A stretch of DNA of 64,000 nucleotides from Trebonia sp050013875 (GCA_050013875.1 JBEKEK010000017.1:53802-117801), one strand, 5' to 3'. Numbered from the stretch's first letter, positions 27,956 to 36,885 are shown. Program-made: numbers and translations. The notes: generated from the sequence alone by a model not told the origin.

Positions 27956-29146
27956 GTGTTGAACGACACAGCGGCGCGGTTGCGCGCGAAGGTCCGCGCG
28001 TTCTGCGCCGACCACGATCCCGCGGCCACGCCGCGCGGGGAGTTCCTCGGCGCCCGGTTCGACGCGGGGCTGGCCGCCGTGCACTACCCGGTAGGGCACG
28101 GCGGCCTCGGCCTGCCGCGGGCGCTGCAGCCGGCGGCTGACGCGGAGTTCGCCAGCGCGGGCGCCCCCGAGCTCGACCCGCGGCGGAACGTCATCGGCCT
28201 CGGCATGGCGGCCCCGACGATCATCGCCTTCGGCACCGAAGAGCAGCAGGACCGCTGGCTCAAGCCGCTCTGGCTGGCCGAGGAGATCTGGTGCCAGCTG
28301 TTCAGCGAGCCGGGCGCGGGCAGCGACCTGGCCGGCCTGGCGACCCGCGCCGTCCGCGACGGAGACGAGTGGGTCGTCAACGGCCAGAAGGTGTGGACCT
28401 CGCTCGCCCACGAGGCCCGGTGGGGCCTGCTGCTGGCCCGCACCGACCCGGACGTGCCCAAGCACGCGGGCCTGTCCTACTTCGTCATCGACCTGCACGG
28501 GCCGGGCGTCGAGGTCCGCCCGCTCCGCCAGCTGACCGGCGAGGCGGAGTTCAACGAGGTCTTCATCACCGACGCCCGCGTGCCCGACGCCAACCGCCTC
28601 GGTGAGGTGGGCGCGGGCTGGCGGGTGGCCAACGCCACGCTGATGAACGAGCGGGTCTCGATCGGCAGCTCCCGCTCGGTGCCACGCGAGCAGAGCGCGA
28701 TCGGCTACGCCGCCCAGACCTGGCGCGCCCACCCGGAACTGCGCACCCACGATCTCCACCAGCGCCTGCTGAAGCTCTGGGCCGAGGCCGAGGTCGCCCG
28801 GCTGGCGGGCGAGCGGCTCCGCCAGCAGCTCGCGGCGGGCACGCCCGGCCCTGACGGCTCGGCCGCCAAGCTCACCTACGCCCGCCTCAACCAGGAAATC
28901 TCCGGCTTCGAGATCGAACTGGCCGGGGCCGACGGCCTGACCTACGACGACTGGAACATGCGCCGGCCGGAGTCCGGAGGCGACTTCTCCCGCGGCCCCG
29001 GCTTCCGGTACCTGCGGTCCAGGGGCAATTCGATCGAGGGCGGTACCTCGGAGATCCTCCGCAACATCATCGCCGAGCGCGTCCTCGGCCTTCCGCCGGA
29101 GCCCCGCTCCGACACCGGCGTCCCCTGGAAGGACCTACCGCGATGA
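27956..29146 (+). CDS. Acyl-CoA dehydrogenase, subunit-like protein 1
   Basis: 396 residues of the acyl-CoA dehydrogenase superfamily. FSEPGAGSDLAGLATRAVRD is the FAD/substrate motif. FNEVFITDARVPDANRLGE and RGNSIEGGTSEILRNIIAER follow; the Glu in EGGTSE occupies the usual catalytic-base region. GTG start 48 bp after fabG. Pairs with the next, less canonical dehydrogenase; such neighbours form alpha2-beta2 enzymes in actinobacterial steroid side-chain degradation. Confidence 0.9.
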   Translation: MLNDTAARLRAKVRAFCADHDPAATPRGEFLGARFDAGLAAVHYPVGHGGLGLPRALQPAADAEFASAGAPELDPRRNVIGLGMAAPTIIAFGTEEQQDRWLKPLWLAEEIWCQLFSEPGAGSDLAGLATRAVRDGDEWVVNGQKVWTSLAHEARWGLLLARTDPDVPKHAGLSYFVIDLHGPGVEVRPLRQLTGEAEFNEVFITDARVPDANRLGEVGAGWRVANATLMNERVSIGSSRSVPREQSAIGYAAQTWRAHPELRTHDLHQRLLKLWAEAEVARLAGERLRQQLAAGTPGPDGSAAKLTYARLNQEISGFEIELAGADGLTYDDWNMRRPESGGDFSRGPGFRYLRSRGNSIEGGTSEILRNIIAERVLGLPPEPRSDTGVPWKDLPR

Positions 29147-29272
29147 CGTCCGCAACGAAAACCGAAGATCAAAATCCGGTGATGGAACGGACCGTGGCAG
29201 CTCGCCACCGCGAAATTTCGGGCCGCCCTGGTGGGTACGCCCATCGGCCGGCCGGAAGGAGCAGTGCTCGCC

Positions 29273-30574
29273 ATGGCCGCTGATCTGCTCTACTCGGAAG
29301 ACGAGCGCGATCTTGGCGCTACGCTGCACGATCTGCTCGCCAGTGAGGCCGCGCCGGCCGACGTGCTCGCCCGCACCGAGCAGCGCGAGACCTACGACCC
29401 CAAGCTCTGGCGGGCCGTCGCGGCCGAGATCGGCGTGGCCGGCCTGCTGATCCCCGAGCCGCTGGGCGGCGCGGGCGCGTCCTACCGCGAGCTCGCGGCC
29501 GCGGCCGAGCAGTTCGGCGCCGCCGTCGCCCCCATCCCTTACCTCGGCAGTGCCGCCGTCGCCACCGCGACGCTGCTCTCGGCCGCCCGCAACGCCGCCG
29601 CGGCCGGCGCCGAGGCCGACGCCGCGCGGGCCATGCCCGCCGCCCCCTGGGCGTCGGGCGAGGGGCTGTCAGGACCCGCGGCCGCCGCTCGCGCCGCCGC
29701 GCTCCGCGCCCAGGCCGCGGACGCGGCCGGGACCTCGCGCGCCACGCCGGTCTCGCCCGCCGCCGGGCTGCTGCGCCAGCTGGCCGACGGCTCGCTGACC
29801 GCCGCGCTGGCGGTGACGGCCACCGCCATGCCCGGCGGGCCCTTCCCGGCAGCCGTCCGGGTCGCCGGGGCGGGCCCGGCCGGGTCGGCAACGGTCAAGC
29901 TGCGGGGTGCGATCCGGGCGGTCGCCGACGCCCTGCCGGCCACCGCGCTGCTGGTGCCGGCCGAGGGCGTGCCGGCCGGGCTCTACCTGGTGGACGCGGC
30001 CGCGGCCGGCGTGCACCGTACCCCGTTGGTGTCGCTCGACATGACCAGGCAGCTGTGCGACATCTCGCTGGACGACGCCGAGGGCAGGGTGATCGTGGTC
30101 GGCCCGGCCGCCGAGGCGGCGGTCAACGCCGGCCTCGCGGCCGGGGCCGCCGTGCTCGCCGCCGAGCAGCTTGGGCTCGCGCAGCGCTGCCTCGACCTGA
30201 CCGTGGCCTACGTGCGGGAGCGCCGCCAGTTCGCCCGGCCGATCGGCTCCTTCCAGGCGCTCAAGCACCGGCTGGCCGACCTGTGGACCACCATCACGCT
30301 GGCCCGGGCCGCGTCCAGATACGCCGCCGCCTGCCTGGCCACCGGCGACCCGGACGCTTCCGTCGCGATCGCCCTGGCCAAGTCGGCCTGCTGCGAGGCC
30401 GCGGTGCTGGCCGCGCAGGAGTGCGTCCAGCTGCACGGCGGCATCGGCTTCACCTGGGAGCACCCCGCCCACCTGTACCTCAAGCGGGCCAAGGCGGCCT
30501 CGCTGGCCTTCGGCAGCCCTGGCGCCCACCGGGCCGCCCTGGCCGCCCTGGTGGATCTCCCCGGTCCCGAGTAG
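29273..30574 (+). CDS. Acyl-CoA dehydrogenase, subunit-like protein 2
   Basis: 433 residues. N-terminal helices (DLLYSEDERDLGATLHDLLA), the middle domain, and the C-terminal signature YVRERRQFARPIGSFQALKH and CVQLHGGIGFTWEHPAHLYL are clear. It lacks the EGT-type Glu segment seen in partner 1, so it may be the non-catalytic or specificity subunit. A long Ala-rich insertion (about residues 100-180) is unusual. ATG at 29273 has AAGGAG 11 bases upstream. Confidence 0.88.
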   Translation: MAADLLYSEDERDLGATLHDLLASEAAPADVLARTEQRETYDPKLWRAVAAEIGVAGLLIPEPLGGAGASYRELAAAAEQFGAAVAPIPYLGSAAVATATLLSAARNAAAAGAEADAARAMPAAPWASGEGLSGPAAAARAAALRAQAADAAGTSRATPVSPAAGLLRQLADGSLTAALAVTATAMPGGPFPAAVRVAGAGPAGSATVKLRGAIRAVADALPATALLVPAEGVPAGLYLVDAAAAGVHRTPLVSLDMTRQLCDISLDDAEGRVIVVGPAAEAAVNAGLAAGAAVLAAEQLGLAQRCLDLTVAYVRERRQFARPIGSFQALKHRLADLWTTITLARAASRYAAACLATGDPDASVAIALAKSACCEAAVLAAQECVQLHGGIGFTWEHPAHLYLKRAKAASLAFGSPGAHRAALAALVDLPGPE

Positions 30575-30606
30575 GCCTGCTGAGGCCGCGGCATAGGCCT
30601 CCTGAG
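30572..30606. repeat. 22-nt direct repeat at a convergent gene junction
   Basis: TAGGCCTGCTGAG (30572-30584) recurs as TAGGCCTCCTGAG (30594-30606), a 22-base period. The first copy supplies the dehydrogenase stop codon, and the second abuts the stop of the minus-strand gene. A related arrangement follows the aconitase gene. Confidence 0.6.
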
Positions 30607-31335
30607 TTACTCCTGGCCGGAGTCGTCGCCGGCGCTGGCCGGGTCGGGGGCGGCCAGCGACCGCTCCGCCCGGTCGGTGTCCGCGGTCCGCTGGGCCGGC
30701 ATCGCATGCCGTCCGGCCGGCGCCGCCTGGGCCGGCAGATCCGGCCGGGTGGGCGGCTCCGCCCGCCAGTCCGCCTCGGCGCTGTCCCGCCTGAAGTCGC
30801 CTGCGCCGTCCAGCGTCGGCTGCGTCGGCTGCGTCGGCTTGGCGTGCCGTCCACGCGCAGCGGCGGTCTCGGTCTCCGTCTCGGTCTCCGGTGCCTGCTG
30901 CTGGGCCGGAATCGGCTCGGCCACGGCCTGGTGGCCGGCCCCGGTCCCGTAGCCAGGATCGAGGTCATGGTCAAGCACACTTCGCAGTCCCTGGGAGATT
31001 GCCTCAAGCGTGGCCCCGCGCCGGTTCCCCCGAGCGCCCTCGTGACCAGCCGCGGCCTCTTGCCCGGCGGCTGGCCGCTCGGCAACTCGTTCGTCCCCGC
31101 GCCGCTGGCCGGGAACCTCCGGCGCGCCTTCGCCGCCCACAGCGGGTTCAGGTTCAGACTCGCGAAGGCGCCGCCACAGACGGCTCTCCCTGACCTGGAT
31201 GTTGTCGGCGACCGAGATCCCGACTAGCCAGAACGCAAGGCAGATCACCGCGACAACGATGATCGCCCAGATCCCGAAAGTCGACGTCGTCGTCCGTACA
31301 GCTTCGACCACAGCTGGCCCCCCAACCAGCACCAT
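30607..31335 (-). CDS. Membrane-anchored protein with a long disordered tail
   Basis: Up to 242 residues, family not recognised. One membrane segment near the N-terminus (about residues 21-41, FGIWAIIVVAVICLAFWLVG) is followed by about 190 residues rich in Ala, Glu, Pro, Arg and Gln. These include short repeats (ETETETET, TQPTQPT). It may start at GTG 31311, which has a G-rich tract upstream, instead of ATG 31335. Divergent from amt. Codon bias supports coding, but no function can be given. Confidence 0.6.
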   Translation of the reverse strand: MVLVGGPAVVEAVRTTTSTFGIWAIIVVAVICLAFWLVGISVADNIQVRESRLWRRLRESEPEPAVGGEGAPEVPGQRRGDERVAERPAAGQEAAAGHEGARGNRRGATLEAISQGLRSVLDHDLDPGYGTGAGHQAVAEPIPAQQQAPETETETETAAARGRHAKPTQPTQPTLDGAGDFRRDSAEADWRAEPPTRPDLPAQAAPAGRHAMPAQRTADTDRAERSLAAPDPASAGDDSGQE

Positions 31336-31720
31336 CCACCCGGCTACCTACCCAGCTGCCACGTGCCTACCGCTCCGCCCGCCACCTGCTGCGTTGGTCA
31401 CATCAACCCCAGGACACGGGCGGGCCGCCGCGGGCAAAAGTTACAGGCATGTGACGCCCCGGTCAGAGCGGCTGTTAAGCCCGCGATCGCACCAAAAACC
31501 CGGACGTCACGACACATTCATGAAACATGCTAGGCCGTACGACCTGCCACGTTACCGCTGGCGTAACGAACGGGAAATCCTGCTGAAACCCGCGCATGGG
31601 AAACATAAATCGTTGCATAAAAGCACGCGGAGTGGCCGGGGCGGGACTAGAAAGCCCGGGGGGCGACCCTGGAACCCGAGAGGCCCTTCATAGCAGGCAG
31701 CCCCTGGAGGAGTAGAAAAA
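31336..31720 (+). other. Upstream region of the ammonium transporter gene
   Basis: 385 bp without a gene. It contains the GlnR-like site at 31551-31589 and an AT-richer stretch (31590-31625). A G-rich potentially structured leader with GGGACTAGAAAGCCC-type pairing (31640-31690) follows. GGAGGAG lies about 10 bases before GTG 31721. The leader between the site and the start is about 130 bases long. Confidence 0.45.
31551..31589 (+). promoter_or_regulatory. Candidate GlnR box upstream of amt
   Basis: GTAAC (31563-31567), GAAAT (31574-31578) and GAAAC (31585-31589) are spaced exactly 11 bp apart, matching the actinobacterial GlnR pattern GTNAC-N6-GAAAC-N6. A further GTTAC lies at 31551-31555. 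The position, about 130 bp upstream of an ammonium transporter, fits nitrogen control. Confidence 0.6.
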
Positions 31721-33130
31721 GTGATTCCATATTCTTCGTGGCTGGGAAGCGGAGATAACGCCTGGCAGATGACAGCGGCAACGCTGGTCGGGCTTATGTC
31801 CATCCCGGCCCTGGCCGTCCTCTACGGCGGCCTGGTGCAGAAGAAGTGGGCAATGAACACCGTCCTCATGGTGTTCGTTACCTTCTGCCTTACCCTTATC
31901 GTGTGGGTGCTATGGGCCTACAAGATGGGCTTCGGCACGCCGCTCATCAGCACGTACGTGGGCGATCCGCGTACCATCCTCGGTGCCAACGCCCTGCAGG
32001 GCCAGGCCAACATCCCGCTGCTCAACGGGCTCATGCCGGCGTTCAAGCTCCCTGGCGCATCGGTCGCGTACTTCCAGTTCGTGTTCGCGGCGATCACCCC
32101 CATCCTGTTCATCGGGTCGGTGCTTGGCCGGGTCAGCTTCAAGGCGTGGATGGTCTTCGTCCCGCTCTGGATCACGTTCGCGTACGCGGTCAACGCTTTC
32201 CTCCTCTGGGGCGGCGGCTACTGGGCGGGCAAGGGCGCGCTCGACTTCTCCGGTGGTTACGTCATCCACCTGGCGGCAGGTGTCTCCGGCTTCGTGTCCG
32301 CGGCGGTTATCGGCCCGCGTCTGAAGAAGGACCGCGACAGGGCCATCCCGAACAACCTGATGTTCGTCGCGGTCGGCGCCGGCATCCTGTGGCTCGGCTG
32401 GAACGGCTTCAACGGTGGTGACCCGTACTTCGCCGGCTCGGACGCGGCGGCGGCGGTGGTCAACACCAACCTGGCGACGGCGGTGGCCATGATGATATGG
32501 ATCCTCATGGACATGTTCTTCACGCCGGAGCGGAAGCCGACCTTCCTCGGCGGCCTCAACGGCATGATCTGCGGCCTGGTCGGCATCACCCCGGCCGCCG
32601 GCTACGTGAACGGCCTGGGCGCGATCGTGATCGGCGTGGTCTGCCCGGCGGTGGTCTGGGTCGCCTGGTACACCCTGCCGAAGTACGTCTGGCCGTTCAA
32701 CAAGGTCGACGACGCGCTCGGCGTTATCTACACGCACGGCATCGCCGGCCTGCTCGGCGGTCTGCTGGTCGGCTGCCTGGCCGACCCGAACATGATCGAG
32801 TACATCGGCGTCGGCAAGACCAGCTCGATCAGCGGCACCGGCGCGTTCTACGGCCACCCGCACCAGTTGCTGGTGCAGTTCCTTGCGGCACTCACGATCA
32901 TCATCTGGGACGGGGCGGTCACGTTCGTCATCTGGATGTTCATCAAGTACGTGCTCCGCATGAAGCTGCGCTTCAGCGACGAAGAGCTTGAGATCGGTGA
33001 CGTCGCCATCCACGGCGAGGAGGTCTACCCGGCCGAGGAGATCTACACCACCAAGCTCAGCGTCACGGCCGAGGCCGAGGCCTCGCCGACGACGGAGGAG
33101 CCGTCCTCCCGGGTCTCTGTCGAGGAGTAA
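31721..33130 (+). CDS. amt: Ammonium transporter
   Basis: 469-residue Amt/Mep/Rh channel with 11 predicted membrane helices. The twin pore histidines are His183 (GGYVIHLAAG) and His339 (VIYTHGIAG). DFSGGYVIHLAAGVSGF and GGLNGMICGLVGITPAAGYV are family signatures. The C-terminal cytoplasmic tail has about 45 extra acidic residues (EELEIGDVAIHGEEVYPAEE), longer than usual. No glnB/glnK gene follows, although the two usually travel together. GTG start with GGAGGAG upstream. Confidence 0.94.
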   Translation: MIPYSSWLGSGDNAWQMTAATLVGLMSIPALAVLYGGLVQKKWAMNTVLMVFVTFCLTLIVWVLWAYKMGFGTPLISTYVGDPRTILGANALQGQANIPLLNGLMPAFKLPGASVAYFQFVFAAITPILFIGSVLGRVSFKAWMVFVPLWITFAYAVNAFLLWGGGYWAGKGALDFSGGYVIHLAAGVSGFVSAAVIGPRLKKDRDRAIPNNLMFVAVGAGILWLGWNGFNGGDPYFAGSDAAAAVVNTNLATAVAMMIWILMDMFFTPERKPTFLGGLNGMICGLVGITPAAGYVNGLGAIVIGVVCPAVVWVAWYTLPKYVWPFNKVDDALGVIYTHGIAGLLGGLLVGCLADPNMIEYIGVGKTSSISGTGAFYGHPHQLLVQFLAALTIIIWDGAVTFVIWMFIKYVLRMKLRFSDEELEIGDVAIHGEEVYPAEEIYTTKLSVTAEAEASPTTEEPSSRVSVEE

Positions 33131-33180
33131 GCCGGGGCGCGATCCGCGAACTCGCGCTACGTTGCGGCCGTAGCGAGAGC

Positions 33181-33226
33181 GGGCCGCGCCCCCGGAGGAC
33201 CGTCACGGTTCCCGGGGGCGCGGCCC
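33181..33226. terminator. Strong hairpin terminator after amt
   Basis: Perfect 15-bp stem: GGGCCGCGCCCCCGG (33181-33195) pairs with 33212-33226. The 16-base loop can form a second small stem (ACCG/CGGT). No T tract follows, as is common in high-GC genomes. Confidence 0.75.
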
Positions 33227-33309
33227 TCGGCATGCCCGGGCGCGGTGATTGGTTACCGTGTAAGGGACTGTCCGGTCGCCCGCCGCGCTCCCCCCAGGCG
33301 CGGCCTGCC

Positions 33310-33323
33310 TACGATGGAGCACT
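33310..33323 (+). promoter_or_regulatory. Leaderless-type -10 box for the alpha/beta hydrolase gene
   Basis: TACGAT at 33310-33315, eight bases before GTG 33324. Confidence 0.5.
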
Positions 33324-34139
33324 GTGAAACCCGTCATCATGTCCGCCACCTTGGTGACCGACGACGGCGTCCCGATCGACGCCGTGCACCTGCCCGCGTC
33401 CGACGGCGGTGACCCGGAGGAGCTGCCGGTCCCCGGCTTGCCGGCCGGCCGGCGGGATCTGGCCATCGTCGTTGCGCACGGCTTCACCCAGTCCTGGCAG
33501 CGCCCGGTGGTGTGGACGATCGCCCAGCGCCTCAGCCGCTCGGCCGGCGTGGTGACCTTCGACTTCCGCGGCCACGGCCGGTCCGGCGGCCTGTCGACGC
33601 TCGGCGACAAGGAGATCTACGACCTCGACGTGGCGGTCAGGTACGCCCGCGAGCTCGGCTACGCGAAGGTCGTCACGGCCGGGTTCTCGATGGGCGCGAG
33701 CGTGGTGCTGCGCCAGGCGGCGCTGCGCCGTGGCGTCGACGCGGTGATCTCGGTGAGCGGGCCTGGCCGCTGGTACTACCGCGACACCGAACCGATGCGG
33801 CGGGTCCACTTCGCGGCCGAGAAGCGGCTGGGCCGGGCGTTCACCAAGCACGTCCTGCACACCAGGATCTCCCCCGAGGGCTGGCCCACCCCCGACCCGC
33901 TGCCGCCGGCCGAGGCGGCCGCCATGATCTCGCCCACGCCGCTGCTGATCATCCACGGCGACCAGGACGTCTACTTCCCGCCCGAGCACGGCCAGCAGCT
34001 CTACGACGCCGCCAGGGAGCCGAAGGAGCTCTGGCTGCTGCCCGGCTTCGGCCACGCCGAGCGGTACACCGACGACGCCCTCAGCGACCGGATCGCGGCC
34101 TGGGCAGCCGCCGCGGCCGCCACCCAGCCCGCGCCCTAA
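33324..34139 (+). CDS. Alpha/beta hydrolase
   Basis: 271 residues. VVAHGFTQSWQRP forms the oxyanion region. The nucleophile elbow is GFSMGAS. The acid is in IIHGDQDVYFPP and the base in PGFGHAERY. FDFRGHGRSGG is typical of serine-hydrolase thioesterase/esterase members. Substrate unknown. GTG start. It converges on guaB1 with a 26-bp gap. Confidence 0.9.
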   Translation: MKPVIMSATLVTDDGVPIDAVHLPASDGGDPEELPVPGLPAGRRDLAIVVAHGFTQSWQRPVVWTIAQRLSRSAGVVTFDFRGHGRSGGLSTLGDKEIYDLDVAVRYARELGYAKVVTAGFSMGASVVLRQAALRRGVDAVISVSGPGRWYYRDTEPMRRVHFAAEKRLGRAFTKHVLHTRISPEGWPTPDPLPPAEAAAMISPTPLLIIHGDQDVYFPPEHGQQLYDAAREPKELWLLPGFGHAERYTDDALSDRIAAWAAAAAATQPAP

Positions 34140-34165
34140 CGCGTCCCTGGCGTCCCTGGCGCTGG

Positions 34166-35611
34166 CTACCAGCTGGTCGGGACGGGCATCCCCTCGGTGT
34201 ACCCGGAGGCGCTCTGCACGCCGACCACCGCCCGCTCCGCGAGCGACGGCAGGTCGGCCGCGCCCGCATAGGTGCAGGCGGACCTTACCCCCGCGACGAT
34301 CATGTCAAGCAGGTCCTCCACGCCCGGCCGCAGCGGGTCAAGGTACATCCGCCCGGCCGAGATCCCCTCCTCGAACAGCTCCTTGCGGGCCCGCTCGTAG
34401 GGCGAGTCGCCGGCCGAGCGCAGCCGTACCGCCCGCGCCGAGGCCATGCCGAAGTTCTCCTTGTAGAGCCGCCCGTCCGGGTCCCTGAAGGTGTCCCCAG
34501 GCGACTCGTAGGTGCCGGCCAACCACGACCCGATCATGACCGACGACGCGCCCGCGGCCAGCGCGAGCGCGACGTCGCGCGGGTGCCGCACGCCGCCGTC
34601 GGCCCACACGTGCGCGCCGAGCGACGCCGCCTCGGCCGCGCACTCGAGTACGGCCGAGAACTGCGGCCGCCCTACCCCGGTCATCATCCGGGTGGTGCAC
34701 ATGGCACCGGGGCCGACCCCGACCTTGACGATGTCCGCGCCCGCCGCGACCAGGTCGGACACGCCGCCCGCGGTCACCACGTTGCCCGCCACGATCGGCA
34801 CCGCCGGGGACAGCCCGCGGATGGCCTGCAGGGCGCTGAGCATCTTGTCTTGGTGCCCGTGGGCGGTGTCCACCACCAGGACGTCGATCTCCGCGTCGAG
34901 CAGTTGCTTGGCCTTGGCGGCGACGTCGCCGTTGACCCCGACCGCGGCGCCGACCCGCAGCCGCCCGCGCGCGTCGATGGCGGGCGCGTAGAGGGTCGCG
35001 CGCAGCGCCCCGGTCTTGGTCAGGATGCCGATGCACTCCCCGGTCGCCGACACCACCGGCGCCAGCCGGTGCCGTCCTGAGTGCAGCAGGTCGAACGCCT
35101 CGGCCGGCGGCGTGCCGAACGGCAGCGTGAACGGGTCGGCCGACATCACCGTGGACAGCTGCGCGAACCGGTCCGACCCGGCGCAGTCCGCCTCGGTGAC
35201 CACGCCGACGGGGGTGCCCGCGGCGTCGACCACCACCACCGCCGCGTGCGCGCGCTTGGGCAGCAGTGCCAGCGCGTCGCCGACGGTCGAGGTCGGGGAC
35301 AGGGTGATAGCGGTGTCGACGACCACGTCGCGGGACTTCACCCAGGCGACGACGTCGGCGACTACCTCACCGGGGATGTCCTGGGGGATGATCGCCAGGC
35401 CGCCGCGCCGCGCGATGGTCTCGGCCATCCGCCGCCCGGAGACCGCGGTCATGTTGGCCGCGACGATCGGGATGGTGGCTCCGCTGCCGTCCCTGGTGGC
35501 CAGGTCGACGTCGAGCCGGGACGCCACCGCGGACCGCGCGGGCACCATGAAGACGTCGCTATAGGTCAGATCGGTCGCGGGTATCTCATGAAGAAAACGC
35601 ACGTTCTTCAT
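34166..35611 (-). CDS. guaB1: GuaB1-type IMP dehydrogenase/GMP reductase family protein
   Basis: 481-residue TIM-barrel enzyme with two CBS domains (about residues 95-210) inserted after TYSDVFMVPARSAV. The active-site loop is KVGVGPGAMCTTRMM with the catalytic Cys. GHQDKMLSALQAIR and GGVRHPRDVALALAAGASSV are typical. Actinobacterial GuaB1 is reported to act as a GMP reductase, feeding GMP back to IMP. ATG 35611 or GTG 35602 are both possible starts. It lies 46 bp downstream of a TetR gene on the same strand. Confidence 0.9.
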   Translation of the reverse strand: MKNVRFLHEIPATDLTYSDVFMVPARSAVASRLDVDLATRDGSGATIPIVAANMTAVSGRRMAETIARRGGLAIIPQDIPGEVVADVVAWVKSRDVVVDTAITLSPTSTVGDALALLPKRAHAAVVVVDAAGTPVGVVTEADCAGSDRFAQLSTVMSADPFTLPFGTPPAEAFDLLHSGRHRLAPVVSATGECIGILTKTGALRATLYAPAIDARGRLRVGAAVGVNGDVAAKAKQLLDAEIDVLVVDTAHGHQDKMLSALQAIRGLSPAVPIVAGNVVTAGGVSDLVAAGADIVKVGVGPGAMCTTRMMTGVGRPQFSAVLECAAEAASLGAHVWADGGVRHPRDVALALAAGASSVMIGSWLAGTYESPGDTFRDPDGRLYKENFGMASARAVRLRSAGDSPYERARKELFEEGISAGRMYLDPLRPGVEDLLDMIVAGVRSACTYAGAADLPSLAERAVVGVQSASGYTEGMPVPTSW

Positions 35612-35657
35612 TCTTACCGAAAAAACCCGTTCAACAACCAGCGGTGCTTGCCCGCTG

Positions 35658-36395
35658 CTACATGGTGGCGAGCCCGAACGCGGCGAACATGATGTCGGCG
35701 ATCTTGTCCGCCATCTCCGGAACCGGCAGCTGGACCTCGGTGCTTATCAGGTAGTTGACCCGCTCCAGCATCATCAGGCAGGCGACCGCGGTGAGCTCGG
35801 GGCTCTCCTGGTGCTTGCCCGCCGCCTCCGCCGCCGCGGTCATCCCCGTGGTCATCGCCTCGGCGATGGCGAAGAAGAGCTGCAGACCCTCGCCGTACAC
35901 CTCGTCAGGGACCAGGTCGGCCGAGCTGAGGATGCGGATGACGGTCGCGTGCGAGGCGTAGGCAGAGAAGAACTTGCGTACCCACTGCCGCAGCACCGTG
36001 AGCCCGGTCACGTCGCTGGTCACCACCGGAAAGTCGCCCGCCACGATCTCCATGTCGTGCAGGGCGTCCCGCAGCAGCGCCTTGAACAGGTCCTCTTTGT
36101 TCGCGAAGTACAGGTAGAACGTCCCGTGGGAGATCCCGGCCCGCTTCACCACGTCGTCGACCCGGACGCCGCCGAAGCCCCGCTCCTCGAACTCGATCAT
36201 GCCGGCCTCGAGCAGCTTGCGCACCGTCTCGCGGCCCTGCGCCCGCAGCTCGCGATCCTGGGCGGGCGTTCCGCCGCCGAGCGACGGCCGTCCCGGCGGT
36301 TTGCGCACGGCGCGCCCCGCGCCGCGGCTTTTGGCGGGCCCGCGAGCCGCCCCGGCCCCCGCCTGCGCGGGACTCCGGTCTGCCTCCTGCGTCAT
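35658..36395 (-). CDS. TetR-family transcriptional regulator
   Basis: 245 residues. A disordered Arg/Pro/Gly-rich N-terminus of about 55 residues precedes the helix-turn-helix (GFGGVRVDDVVKRAGISHGT, then FYLYFANKEDLF). The ligand domain is all helical. The N-terminal extension is longer than in most TetR proteins, which start near residue 50 of this one. ATG 36395 has TACGCT six bases upstream. It probably controls its own promoter and guaB1. Confidence 0.9.
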   Translation of the reverse strand: MTQEADRSPAQAGAGAARGPAKSRGAGRAVRKPPGRPSLGGGTPAQDRELRAQGRETVRKLLEAGMIEFEERGFGGVRVDDVVKRAGISHGTFYLYFANKEDLFKALLRDALHDMEIVAGDFPVVTSDVTGLTVLRQWVRKFFSAYASHATVIRILSSADLVPDEVYGEGLQLFFAIAEAMTTGMTAAAEAAGKHQESPELTAVACLMMLERVNYLISTEVQLPVPEMADKIADIMFAAFGLATM

Positions 36396-36407
36396 AGTCG
36401 AAGCGTA
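36396..36407 (-). promoter_or_regulatory. Leaderless-type -10 box for the TetR gene
   Basis: TACGCT on the minus strand (36402-36407), six bases before ATG 36395. Confidence 0.5.
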
Positions 36408-36478
36408 GTCGTAGCTGAGACAGTTCCTGCGATTACCCGGCAGATGCGGCCCTCCACGCGGTCAAACAGTCCGCCGTC

Positions 36479-36494
36479 ACAAGATAACAGCAAG
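36479..36494. repeat. 16-base interspersed sequence, copy 1
   Basis: ACAAGATAACAGCAAG, also found exactly at 56524-56539. In both places it is followed by A/T-AGCG and GC-rich repetitive DNA. Confidence 0.7.
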
Positions 36495-36520
36495 AAGCGG
36501 CGCGCTGCCGGTGCCAGGGG

Positions 36521-36800
36521 TATGCGCTGAGTACCAGGGAGGCGCGCTGAGCATGTTGAGAAGGCGCCTGCCCCGGCCGGAGAGGCGCGCTGAGGGCGTT
36601 CAGGTGCCCGTCCGTCCCTGGCTTGCCTAGAGGACACCCGAGAGCGTTACGGAGGCGGCCGCCCCGGGTTGGCAGTCACCCGCTGGGAGTGTTCAGGACG
36701 CCCCCTTACCGGGCAGGGGGACGGCGAGAGTGCTGGGAAGCGCGCTTCCGGGCCCGGGAGACGCGTTTAGCGTGTTGCGGAGGCGTGCTTATGGTGCTTG
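36521..36800. repeat. Degenerate tandem array, ~41-48-nt units
   Basis: This 490-bp intergenic region holds no gene. From 36547 at least six degenerate units recur, with cores at 36547, 36590, 36638, 36683, 36724 and 36766 (spacings 43, 48, 45, 41 and 42). Each resembles GCGCTGAG-NGYGTT-CAGGAGGCG followed by a CCGGGCC-like tail. A further CTGAG at 36527 precedes the first by 20. No coding logic is visible. It separates the TetR gene from the lytic transglycosylase. Confidence 0.55.
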
Positions 36801-36870
36801 ATGGGCGCGGGAATCCATTTTGGGGGGCCCGCTTTCTGCGCAGGGACTGGGTCCTAGGCCCGGTGCTTTG

Positions 36871-36885
36871 TACAGTTGACTCACT
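36871..36885 (+). promoter_or_regulatory. -10-like box for the lytic transglycosylase gene
   Basis: TACAGT at 36871-36876, nine bases before GTG 36886; no ribosome site seen. Confidence 0.4.

Noticed and set aside
31590..31720. Riboswitch in the amt leader
   Set aside because: Some pairing is possible, but no known riboswitch core was recognised; GlnR control explains the region better.
36521..36800. CRISPR array
   Set aside because: Units are degenerate and of uneven length, with no constant repeat and unique spacers, and no cas gene is present.
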